Source: Ligula intestinalis (taxonomy: Eukaryota; Platyhelminthes; Cestoda; Diphyllobothriidea; Diphyllobothriidae). From it: a stretch of 64,000 bases of DNA. Positions 7,923 through 17,520 of this stretch are shown piece after piece. Location: the NCBI GenBank assembly GCA_036362985.1, contig JAYGXS010000003.1:38458495-38522494 (forward strand), written 5' to 3'. A program made the translations under genes and the position numbers. Within the stretch, counting starts at the first letter, position 1, and each line of letters starts with the position of its first letter. The notes beneath the pieces are model-generated. The model had not been told where the DNA came from and did not search any database. It saw only the letters and a list, made by a program, of their open reading frames with translations.

Positions 7923-10532
7923 ATGGATAAATTTCGCAAAATAGGCTCCTTCGCAGAAGAAGACAACGAACAACTGGTCCATAATCTGTCCTCCAAAGAA
8001 CTGAACCCAGAACAGATCAGAGTGCTTCAACACGGTGCCGGTTTCAACACCTCGGACGCGGACCCGGTTGACCTGGTTGCCGCCATCGAATCGGTCCTTA
8101 AACACACCCATGAGCCCACAGAGACACAAAACCTGATTCGGCAGCAGATCACCTCCCTTCTTATGACGCACAAACGCCGCCCGGTTATCCCGAGAACGGA
8201 ACAGGATGCCCTGAAGACGCTGAAGACTGACAAGACAATAATCATACTACCAGCAGACAAAGGGCGTTCTACGGTTGTAATGGACAAGGCCGAATACCTG
8301 CAGAAGGCCAATGCACTGCTTGAGGACCGCCAAGCATACCAAAAGTGTGAAGGTGACCCAATGAAAACGTTGGTAACGCAAATCAACTCAACACTCAATG
8401 TGCTGCAGAATAATGGGGCGATGACCAGATTTGAACGATTGGCCATCAAACCAAACGATGCAGCGATGGCAAGACTCTACGGGCTACCCAAAGTTCACAA
8501 AGAGGGTACTCCACTTCGTCCGATCGTGTCATTGCAAGGCACACCCACATTTTACCTAGAAAAATGGATGTTTCGACGCTTGAATCCCCTTACCTCGGGC
8601 TCTGATACGACAGTCCGGTCGGCCATGGATTTCTTGGAGAGACTCACCGGGTTACACCTCGAGGCAGATGAAATCATGATATCTTTCGACGTCATCTCAC
8701 TGTTCACCACGATCCCACAGAGCCTGGCCATTGAAACTGTAAGCAACCTACTTGACACACGCTATATAGAGGCAGCCAAAACACCCCAACGCGGACATCT
8801 CATGCAGTTGGTAACGTACTGCCTCAAAACCTACTTTACCTTCGAAGGGACGGTGTACGAGCAAACCAAAGGTACACCGATGGGATCACCACTATCCGGT
8901 TTCATCGCCGAAGCGGTCCTCCAGAGATTAGAAGCACTAGTGTTCGCCACCCACAAGCCAAAGTTTTGGGCACGTTATGTAGACGACACTTTCGTCATCC
9001 TAAAACGGGAAAGAGTCACGGACTTCCATGCCCTCCTCAACTCAATTTTTCCGGATATTCAATTTACAATGGAGGCGGAGAACGAGGGGCAGATGACGTT
9101 CCTGGACGTGTTGGTTCATCGCAAGTCCGACGGGAACCTAAAGACGACGGTTTACAGGAAAGCCACCAACACGCGTCAGATACTGAACTACCAAAGCAAC
9201 CACCCATTGTCTCACAAACGCAGCTGTGTACGAAGTCTGTACAAAAGAGCCGAAACTCACTGCAGCGAAAGAGCCGACAAAGTGGCCAAACTCCGCTATC
9301 TACAGCAGATGTTCACTACCAACGGATACCCCCGGAGCTTCATAGAGCGCAGTAGATGGGTCAACCCAATAAGAAAGACAACGGACAACCAACCAAAAGT
9401 CTGGCGGGCGCTACCGTATATTGCAAACGTGTCCGAAGCAGCCGGTCGACTCCTGCAACCATTAGGTATCGGCATCGCCCATAGACCCAAAGCAACGATC
9501 CGTCGATTGATAATGAAACCAAAGGCTCCCCTGTCCCGAGGTGAAATGGCCAACGTCGTGTATCGGATCAAATGTAGTTCCTGTGAAGTGAACTATGTCG
9601 GGGAAACGGGCAAGCGATTGCAGACCCGCATGTACGAACACGAAGGAGCGGTGCGCAGACAGGAAGAACGCTCTCTAGTGGCAGAACATTGTGCAGCTAC
9701 AGATCATACGTTCGCTTTTCAAGACGCTGAAGTCCTGGGACGAGGATGCGACCAAACAGCTAGGGAGACACTCGAAGCCTGGCATACCACATCAAATTCT
9801 ATCAACCGCTGTGTGACGCTGCCGGCAGCCTACCAAGCTTTACGGCTTAAGTATAAGCAACACGACCACGGAAGGGAACGCCGGCCAGACGCGCTAACCA
9901 CACACGAGTGTAAACGACCGCCAGATGCAGTCGCAAACGGAAGGCAAGCCATGTCGTCTACAGGCCCGCGGGATCAGCAACATGATGTGAACGCAGAAGA
10001 ACGCGAGCACGCGCTGAGACCAGACCACAGCGAGGATGATCGCCAGCCCGGCAGCAACCGAGACGGGAGCATGGACCTGGCAACAAGCGTTCGCACTTTT
10101 GCAGGAGGCATTCAACACAGCAGGACGACGGGTGAACCCAACCAACGGGCCATGGTAACCCGATCAATGACCATTATCACCCCGACGCCACCACCGCCTC
10201 CCACGGAGACGAGCCCATGGCCGCATGACAAGAAGAGCAATGCAGACAAACACAAACACACGCTGGGACCAGACAGCGATGATCACCAGCCCGGCAGCAG
10301 CCGACACGTGAACACGGACATGGCAACCACCGTTCACACGCTGGCGGAAAGTTGTCAACACAGCAGGAGGACGGGTGAACCCTACCAACGGACCATGACA
10401 ACCCGATCAATGACCGTTATCACCCCGACGCCCCCCCCCCCCCCCCCCCCCCCCCCCATCCCCCCCCCCCCCCCCCCTTCTACTGAGACGAGCCCACGGA
10501 TGCATGACAACAACAGTCATTGGCCGGCCTAG
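7923..10532 (+). CDS. Penelope-like element reverse transcriptase / GIY-YIG endonuclease
   Basis: An 869-codon uninterrupted ORF. RT domain: DKGRSTVVMDK near residue 119, LYGLPKVHKEGTPLRPIVS near 190-208, motif A Asp256 (SFDVISLF), motif B at 317-327 (GTPMGSPLSGF), catalytic YVDD at 352-355, then TFLDVLVHRK. The Penelope-type GIY-YIG endonuclease begins at Tyr547 with a C-x2-C pair, NYVG at 557-560, catalytic Arg569 in LQTRMYEHE, and Glu615/618. The product copies element RNA into a new genomic site. All catalytic residues I can check are intact, so the copy may be young. The ~220-residue tail is unusual: His/Arg-rich, an 81-residue tandem duplication, and polyproline. The start follows the tandem leader repeats directly. 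Confidence 0.95.
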   Translation: MDKFRKIGSFAEEDNEQLVHNLSSKELNPEQIRVLQHGAGFNTSDADPVDLVAAIESVLKHTHEPTETQNLIRQQITSLLMTHKRRPVIPRTEQDALKTLKTDKTIIILPADKGRSTVVMDKAEYLQKANALLEDRQAYQKCEGDPMKTLVTQINSTLNVLQNNGAMTRFERLAIKPNDAAMARLYGLPKVHKEGTPLRPIVSLQGTPTFYLEKWMFRRLNPLTSGSDTTVRSAMDFLERLTGLHLEADEIMISFDVISLFTTIPQSLAIETVSNLLDTRYIEAAKTPQRGHLMQLVTYCLKTYFTFEGTVYEQTKGTPMGSPLSGFIAEAVLQRLEALVFATHKPKFWARYVDDTFVILKRERVTDFHALLNSIFPDIQFTMEAENEGQMTFLDVLVHRKSDGNLKTTVYRKATNTRQILNYQSNHPLSHKRSCVRSLYKRAETHCSERADKVAKLRYLQQMFTTNGYPRSFIERSRWVNPIRKTTDNQPKVWRALPYIANVSEAAGRLLQPLGIGIAHRPKATIRRLIMKPKAPLSRGEMANVVYRIKCSSCEVNYVGETGKRLQTRMYEHEGAVRRQEERSLVAEHCAATDHTFAFQDAEVLGRGCDQTARETLEAWHTTSNSINRCVTLPAAYQALRLKYKQHDHGRERRPDALTTHECKRPPDAVANGRQAMSSTGPRDQQHDVNAEEREHALRPDHSEDDRQPGSNRDGSMDLATSVRTFAGGIQHSRTTGEPNQRAMVTRSMTIITPTPPPPPTETSPWPHDKKSNADKHKHTLGPDSDDHQPGSSRHVNTDMATTVHTLAESCQHSRRTGEPYQRTMTTRSMTVITPTPPPPPPPPPIPPPPPPSTETSPRMHDNNSHWPA
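10000..10490 (+). repeat. 243-bp tandem duplication inside the PLE ORF
   Basis: The block containing TRSMTIITPTPPPPP recurs as TRSMTVITPTPPPPP exactly 243 bases (81 codons) later; the 'tcaatgacc' words lie at 10164 and 10407. Flanking wording (RPDHSEDDRQPGS versus GPDSDDHQPGSS; QHSRTTGEPNQR versus QHSRRTGEPYQR) is also duplicated. The frame is preserved. Confidence 0.85.
10430..10478 (+). repeat. Poly-C tract encoding polyproline
   Basis: Two long C runs separated by 'at' encode PPP..I..PPP. Length is slip-prone in replication and in sequencing, so the reading frame downstream (last ~20 codons) is uncertain. The G-rich complement could form a quadruplex. Confidence 0.9.
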
Positions 10533-10564
10533 CTGATGTTACCCTTAAATACTGTGACAATTCG

Positions 10565-10630
10565 TGTGACTATTACCTTTGACAATGGAAGCTTGTATGA
10601 TTCCGAAACGTCAGGACGATAAACCTTTGG
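10565..10630 (+). ncRNA. Decayed hammerhead-like motif in PLE 3' UTR
   Basis: The stem II hairpin GGAA...TTCC (10587-10590 with 10601-10604) is followed by GAAA (10605-10608) and a perfect stem III CGTC-AG-GACG (10609-10618). The first box reads TTGACAA (10579-10585) instead of CTGANGA, with two core changes, so it is likely dead. This 'ccgaaacgtca' tail recurs in other PLE ends here (39.95 kb, 33.19 kb). Confidence 0.55.
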
Positions 10631-10652
10631 TTCCCGTGATCGCCTTACCTTC

Positions 10653-10653
<1 letters not shown>

Positions 10654-10690
<37 letters not shown>
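10654..10690. repeat. (TA)n microsatellite at PLE 3' end
   Basis: About 16 TA units directly after the PLE tail. A shorter TA run also lies just 5' of the ORF (7902-7914). It may mark the insertion site or be a 3'-terminal repeat. Confidence 0.9.
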
Positions 10691-10692
<2 letters not shown>

Positions 10693-11979
10693 AATTAAGA
10701 CGTACTACAAAGAAAGTATATGCACGAAAGCAAAATTGTTCTATTTTCTATAAAATATATTTTACTTTCTTAGGGCGTTGACAATCAATTAGAAAATTGT
10801 ATGCTATTTCAGGTGTCCCTTTTATTAAGCATTTATTTTGTATGCGGTCGGAAAAGACTTATTCAGAAGCCGGAATCAACGCATGCCTGATGTATTTTGG
10901 AATTCTGCTACACGATAATTTTTTTTCGAAGGGTAACTGATGTTTGACTTTGGTTTAACATTTAATTTCTATTCACTTCAATTTTACATTATAAATTTGA
11001 GGCTTTGTAACATTCCATGGTGTCGGTTTAGGAGCAATCTTCCCTAAGTTTCGACAGGCTGCATGCAATAAGCCATATTCTGTATACTGTTTTGTAGTGA
11101 GGTGGATTACGTGACCCTCTGACCTTATTTTTTATGAACCGCCAAATCCAGGTGATATGCGCTTGCTGTGAGAACTTTATTTGAGTGACATGCCTCTTGA
11201 ATGCCGAGGTAATGTAGTGTGTTTTCATTCATCCAGACCAATGCTCGCATGTTTAAGTCTTTGTACTGCTCTAATAGGTATGTCATGAACCCCTGATAGA
11301 TGAGAATCTTTAAGTGTGCGGCCTGTCTTTCATCTGTTTCTTTATCGTGTATGTTATATATGGTTCTATTAGGGCGATCCCAACTTCCTCTATTTTTTTC
11401 CTAATTTATGGCGATAAATGAGTCCATAATAGTTCGCTTCCTAAAGTTCCATTTGCGTTTATGCAAAAATATAAGTCTACCTTCTAGATAAGGAACCTAA
11501 TATTTTACTGAGGACTACCTAAAACGGCCGGCGTACTCACTCTTTGATAGTACGTAAATTCATATAACTTAGAACTAAAAGTGACACACAGACGTTCTAT
11601 AAAGTCGCAACTACGCCGTTTCTATTACCTACAAACGACAAAGAGCCACAGTGCTAAAGGAAAGATTGGAGACCAACTACATTTAGCTAAGTTAGCACTG
11701 CTTACTCTCTGGTTATTGTACCTTATGAACAAATTCGAGTTGTCGGCAGATCAAAATTCCTTTTACACAGAAAAACCTACAACTAAGGACTTGCAAAATG
11801 TGCTAACGTAGTGGGCGCAACACCAGCACCTCGTGTGTGAACTAGTTTATAAAGAGATAGACCTGCGTTTAACCTTCCACACTTACTCACCTTGGCATGG
11901 TGGCAAGATGTAGGCTTAAGAAAATTGGCTGACAAAGTTAAACATTTCGTTTACGCATACAACATACGACAACATACGA
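10691..11979. other. Unassigned AT-rich sequence
   Basis: No gene or repeat recognised; open frames are short and without motifs. Confidence 0.55.
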
Positions 11980-12052
11980 CCGCAGGCTGCCTGTGGCTGA
12001 TGAGGTCCAATAGCCCGAAATAGCTAAATCACAGTACGCCAAGTGCGTCTGC
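11980..12052 (+). ncRNA. Hammerhead ribozyme-like motif
   Basis: CTGATGA (11997-12003) and GAAA (12017-12020) enclose GG...CC (stem II) with a CCAATA-type loop. Stem I pairs CTGTGG (11991-11996) with TCACAG (12029-12034), and an outer GGC can pair with GCC. Stem III is TAG/CTA and short; the base expected to be U before the cleavage site is A. The overall design matches the PLE leader hammerheads at 7.4-7.9 kb. No PLE coding sequence lies nearby. Confidence 0.6.
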
Positions 12053-12299
12053 CGGAACACTGTTATAAAAACATAAAAAAGACGTGTTACTGACAGTCGG
12101 CTAGTAACATATCAATTATTAGTAGCTTTGCGGAACACAGTGGGTTGATCCGACTCGCAAAGGCATTATCCGAGGATGGGCGCATCTTGAGGAACAGACC
12201 GGTGCACAAACAAATAAAAACTTTTGTTTTACGTGGTATGCTATAAAAGAACAGCCTTATCAACTAGAATTATTTTTACTATGTACATCCCTTCTGGAA

Positions 12300-12460
12300 A
12301 TGGCGTAAGTGAAATGGATCCGACACAGCAAAGGGAGACCGGAAGGGCTATTTCTGGCTTGTTAGCCATCATCAGCCAGTTATGCCCAATCTTAAGTGTT
12401 TAAACCCTCAATATTTGAACCTAAAACCTTCGGTCTTTTAATTCGATACTCTACCACGAC
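12300..12460 (-). mobile_element. tRNA-headed SINE carrying a hammerhead-like core
   Basis: Read on the minus strand: an A-box-like GTGGTAGAGTATCG (12457-12444), a B-box-like GGTTCAAATATT (12421-12410), then CTGATGA (12375-12369), a four-pair stem II TGGC/GCCA with TAACAA loop, and GAAA (12354-12351). Pol III promoter plus hammerhead is the layout known from the schistosome Sm-alpha repeats. Stem I and the cleavage triplet are poorly preserved, so catalysis is doubtful. Ends of the element are not defined. Confidence 0.6.
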
Positions 12461-12825
12461 AAAAAAAGGCTCCTCACATAATTCATTAGTTTATAGTTGT
12501 GATATTAGCCCGATCAGCCTTTGGAGGATTATTAACTAGAGAACAGTGCATATAAGTAGGAAAAATGGACAAAAAACGTTGCACAACCGAAGAGCATGTC
12601 GACTGTATTCGTCGCACATTGAAAGGGTATCATTATATGCCCGTTCAGACTATCCACACTATCATGCACTTTCATATTGGAACAGCATTTTTTGTGAGGA
12701 AGTCCTATTTTTAGATAGGTCTCCGAAATCCACCAAAGTGGTCCTATACAGAAATCATTTTCTCCGATGTTCTCGGTATTGACAAAAATTTTCAAGCACT
12801 TCCGAAGCCTAGTGGTATCAAATGC

Positions 12826-13248
12826 GGAGAGCGGCCGATCAGGTGGTGGAGGAGAGAAATCTTAACCAAAGGGTATTTGCCGACATAGACGGAATACCTT
12901 CTGTTAGAAAGGCATTCACAGATGCCAATGGACACTTAAATTTGCAAGCTAACTCCTCTGTTTAAGTCCAAAGAAGTTAATATACTAATTTACTTTACGA
13001 TTTTAATCTAATTTTTAGACCCCAGTCAGCCTCTCTGCGTGCGGCCTGCAAACAAGTCTGACCATAATCCCACCGAAATCCTCTTAAGGTAATTCAACGA
13101 GAACTGGGACAACCCGAACAAATGTACTGCAATGGAGCAGGAGTTAGAGATTTCATTTAAAAGTTGTGTAGACCAAACCACTTTTAACAACTTAGTTGCC
13201 TCTACGGGCTTACAACTTGCAGCAGATTTAATGCTTGAGGCCAAGTAA
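12826..13248 (+). other. Coding-like islands, unrecognised
   Basis: Two + strand segments look protein-like for their surroundings. One, ending at a stop at 12963-12965, reads ADQVVEERNLNQRVFADIDG then GIPSVRKAFTDANGHLNLQ. The other, 13020-13248, follows a TTTTTAG acceptor-like site and reads FNENWDNPNKCTAMEQELE then ISFKSCVDQTTFNNLVASTG, ending with a stop, but an in-frame stop lies upstream of it. They could be decayed exons of a host gene or of an unknown element. I do not recognise the family. Confidence 0.25.
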
Positions 13249-14737
13249 CAAAATCTAAGTCTGCTGTATTTTTATTACGTTTCCTATTTGTGTCATTGTA
13301 TCCTATGTTGTTACACTAACGTCAGTTATATAAAGCCTCCGTTAATTGTCTTTTCGTAAAGTCCTTTGTGATTTGATGAATTTCGATAAAACAACCTAGT
13401 TTTCATCTAATGAATGCCGCTTTATAAACAAAAATACTAGTTTGGTTAAAATTGGTCGTTTCTTTAGCGCGGTGTTACTTGCGGGTGCCTGGGGGAAACG
13501 ATTAACGCACTACAAGAGTTTAAATGTGAAGTTGATGGTATTGCATGTGCTATAGCCCGCACGGGATGTAATTTTAAATAAAACACTACAGTACACATCC
13601 TTACTTAAGGTATTATGCTAGTTTATGTCCCAGATCAGCATGCAATAGCCCCATCCTTCTGTAATACATGACCGGTTGAAATAAAGAGTATACAGTCGGG
13701 ACAATTATGCAAATATTGGTAAATAAAAAGATTAAAAAATAACTAACTTAAATCTAAAATCAATTAACTAAAAAAGGAAAATTACTAAAGCTTAACTGAC
13801 TTTACCTTAAAAGAGAACTGAAAGAATAATAAAAATAGTTAATGCCATAATGAACTGAGAACTAAACCGAAAGCTAAACGTAAATATAAATAAGTTAAGG
13901 GAAACAAATAAAATTAACTTAAATTAAGTTTTTGTGCATGTAAATTTAAAGTGTGCTCGGCGCTTTGTGCCGCGAACTATATTAACCCAACTCACAATGG
14001 TAAGTTAGATCCCAAGTAGTTGAAAGTAGAATCTCAAGGAATCTCAAGAAACCCAATAGACTATGAAGTAAAAGCGAATAAAAATGTCCAAATTTGTCAG
14101 ACACAATAAAAAATAAGCAAGAAATATCAGTAAACTTCTGTGTTTGTTTATAACGCGGTATTGTACTGTAAAAATTATTAGAGTATTTGAACAATTTCTG
14201 GGACCTAAGCTAGGTTTCCACTTATGCCAGTTTCCGTAAAGCATTCATTTTAAACCAAAATACTTTATTTACCAAGTTGAAAATGAAATTTAATGGACTT
14301 TTATCAGACCCTGTCGCCCCGCCCTCCCTCACCTTGCGTAAGCATGCCCTGATGAAATTGCGCATGACAGCTACTTTTTTAATTCAGCAGGGCATCAGAT
14401 AACGCCAAATTCGTCCCTCACGTGCTAGACAATAAATCCTTTTAGTGTTTGATGCCAGCTTGAAATCACACCACCGGCTTATGATTAGTCAAAGACATTT
14501 AAAGACAATTGCGGAAACCATTCCCAAAAGCTGGGGAATAAAGACAATGTCCTCGGTGGGGAAACGCTGGATGGCAGTACTGACGCATCCGCAGGTGAAA
14601 GGCTATTGGCTGAGACCGGACACCGCGTGACGAGTTGGTAAGATGGCTGCGTCCTCTCGAGCCGACAGTCATTGCAAATAGTTTTTAAAGGCACTCGTTC
14701 GCACACCTGCGGCAGAGCCTAATCCCGCAGTGAAATC
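13249..14737. other. Upstream region of the channel gene with an A-rich tract
   Basis: Bases ~13690-13960 are strongly A/T with A-biased, TTAACT/ACTAAA-like degenerate repeats. A similar tract lies at 55370-55460, and a T-rich counterpart at 42340-42530. Nothing else is recognised up to the DEG/ENaC start, where 14300-14350 and 14500-14737 become more GC-rich and probably contain the promoter and 5' UTR. Confidence 0.45.
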
Positions 14738-15283
14738 ATGAGCTTCTACTCTAAGGTCTTTAGTCAGAGCTCGTTGGTTCCGCTGGCTAAAATCGCCAGC
14801 GCACAGACCCGTGCACAACGCATCATTTGGGTCACTATCACAGCAGCCATGTTTATGGGTCTGTGCACATGCATAGCACTGGTTACGCTGCAGTACTCTC
14901 GACATCAGACTGTCTTCCAACTGGACTACTCCGGTCGTCACACAGTCTACGATCAGATGCCCGGCATCACTATCTGCCCCGAGGGCAAGGAGATGCTGCG
15001 TCTGTTTAAGCACGCCTCTAAGGCCAATGGCTGGCCGGAGACGAACGTCAATCCACCCTGGGAGTACCCGCCCATTACGAGGGCACTGTTGGAACTAATA
15101 ACAAACGCAACGGAGGAACCTCCGGGGGTCATCGGCCATTACCTGCCTCGAGGGCAGCTCAAGTGGGACAGCCAGCAGACGGCCAAATCACCCATTTATC
15201 GGAGGTTGCACAACTTCTCAGTGCAATTTCGGATTAAACCTGCACACTTGCAGTCCGCTTATCAGATCTTTGTTCAAGAACAG
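14738..15283 (+). CDS. DEG/ENaC sodium channel subunit, exon 1
   Basis: Encodes residues 1-182 of a trimeric plasma-membrane cation channel subunit of the degenerin/epithelial sodium channel family. Start: ATG 14738 is the first after an in-frame TAA at 14720-14722. A short cytosolic N-terminus is followed by TM1 (about residues 31-52). Then come the extracellular start with MPGITIC (residues 74-80, the conserved first Cys region) and possible N-glycosylation sites (ITNATEE, HNFSV). The His-Gly gating motif normally found before TM1 is not present; the aligned position reads V14-P15 in SSLVPLAKIA. The exon ends CAG|GTAAGAT at 15283/15284, phase 0, joining exon 2 at 17521. GC content is visibly higher than the flanks. 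Confidence 0.9.
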
Positions 15284-17520
15284 GTAAGATTAATTGCTGA
15301 AATATGTTGCCATGTTTATGTGCTTTTAAAATGGGTTGTATGTGTTAACACATTATTCAGTACTTTAATATTCAATACTTCTTGCACTTACACCTATTAA
15401 AATTAGAATATCATGCATTTATCACCAAGTTTTGGTACATGCTGAGGTGCTGACACGGTCACCCACGATGTCAGTCCTGTTGCTGTCGATGGGCTTGATG
15501 ACGACTCAGCAATCCAGAACACCCTAATAATTTCCGTGAGCAGGGTTCAATTGTTTACCCTTCACGTACCAACGTATCGTTCATGGATAAAAGCTGGACT
15601 CGGAATTGACTGGGAGATCATTACGTCTCAGAAAAATATGGACTGGTAAAGCATGATCCATACGGTCCGCAAATCAGACGATGAGCTATTTCAACTGCGG
15701 CTAGGCCCGACCGGGGCTCCCGCAATTAAGCCTAAGGCAGATATTCGTTTCCTGTGCTTGATCTTCGGGTCTTATCATCCAGCACTAAATGACTGCCTGT
15801 ATGTTTTTGCTAGTCCAGTTCGGATACCATTAGGGCTTGCAAATCATCAGTTAAGCAGCCTCATCTAGGCAATCGTCCACCTCAAAAAACGAATCATAGG
15901 AACGCATTCAGAGTTTCTCGGAATTTTGAGCATATTTTTTATGATTTAACGGATAGCATCTAGCTTCCTCTAGGGGACCAATCGTACTCTCTTTTTTCAG
16001 CAAATATGTCCTCAGTTGAGTTAATTGAAGAACAAAGAAAATGCTACTGCTCTAGTCATTTGACAAGCCATAAATTACAAGAGCACATAGAAAACGAGGA
16101 GTATTTCACAATAACAAGAGGTTTTATTCGCCGAAAGCTTCGCATTCTCGCACGCATTAATCCAAAGATACAGCAGCTGAGAAATGCCCTCTGAAAGAAT
16201 CCGTGAAATGAAAACATAATTAGAAAGTACGGAAGGGACTACGCACAACATAAATCCGGTGTGAAATAATTATTTTGCCCAATTTTGAACCTGATATTTT
16301 TTTCTTTATCAAGTTAGACATTTTACTGCATTTTCCGTAAGCAATAAAAAATAAATTTTAACTTAATTTTTCAGTGTTTCCCGAAGTCGTTTTATTCAGA
16401 GCAATAATTGTGTTTTTGCAGTATTCTCGTCCGTAGACAATAGCTTTTTTTCAAAAGGCAATTAACCTTATTTATACTACCGTTGTATATGGCAAAATAC
16501 ATGTCACCACCTCTGGGACTAAACGCATACGTCAGAAAGCGTTTATATCTGCTTTTTCGGTTAGTAGTATGCTTAGAGTCAAAACAGAAGGCAAGGAAAC
16601 AGTAGCTTATGTAGGCCCACTCATCAATCCCTACTCACTGCATGTTCTCCTAAGAAAACGGTGGTTATAGGCTTGTATGGTTGAGGAATTAGGACACACA
16701 GTGGAATATACTTTAATTTATGCTAAATGTATTTTTATTTTTATTTATTTAGAAGTGTTGTTAATTTATGTCTGTAGATTTTCCTAATCTGTATTATCAT
16801 TTAACTTATTGTGGAGAAACTCGATTCGCAAATAGTAGGTTTCTTGAATTTCCCAAAAAATTCAAATGGTGGTTAGGAGGTCGTCTAATTCAAATTATCT
16901 ATTGTCCAACTTACCGTTCTGGAGTTAGATTAGTATAGTCCGCGGTGCTATGCGCCGAGTTGACCTTCAATTTATATGCAGAACGACTTACTCCGAGAAG
17001 CCGTGGGAAGCAACTTCGACTACAGTTTTTTCACTTTACACTTACTTCGAAAGATGTCCTCTGCCTGTGCCATTTTCCCGCCCCCAAAAAATATAACCGC
17101 TGTTTTGCAGGACAAAATGCTGGGACTAGGGGTATATGAGTGGGGCTTCATAAGCTACATAAGCAAAAGTGGAAGCCTAGTTTAGGTCCTAGAAATTGCC
17201 TTTTAAACAAGCACAGGGTTCACTTTTATTTCTTTATTAATTATTTTTTCATTGTGTGACAAATTTAGACATTTTATTCTTACCAAATTTTTGCAGCACA
17301 GTACCGCGTTATAAACAAGCACAGAAGTTTACTTATATTTCTTACTTACTTACGCTTTTGGGTTTCTTGGTAGGCAGCGTGGACACATTATGATGTAGAT
17401 CATCAGAGTTTAGCTCTACATTGCTTGATTTGCGATTAGAAGTTCCTGCGGAGTTTTGCATCACCCAAGTGTCTCAGGCTACTTTAAATGTTTTTTAAAA
17501 ATATTTCCACATTTTACCAG
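15284..17520 (+). other. Intron of the DEG/ENaC gene
   Basis: GT donor at 15284 and AG acceptor at 17519-17520 (tract ending TTTTACCAG) give a phase-0 join that keeps the family alignment. No further exon is needed between FVQEQ and VPHKIS. The 2,237 bases are AT-rich with no recognised element; 17041-17100 contains a short C-rich stretch. A cryptic acceptor-like TTTTTTCAG lies at ~15993-16001 before a short open frame with no channel similarity. Confidence 0.85.

Noticed and set aside
9894..10410. Minus-strand open frames of 69-83 codons under the PLE tail
   Set aside because: Shadows of the GC-rich PLE coding sequence and its 243-bp duplication.
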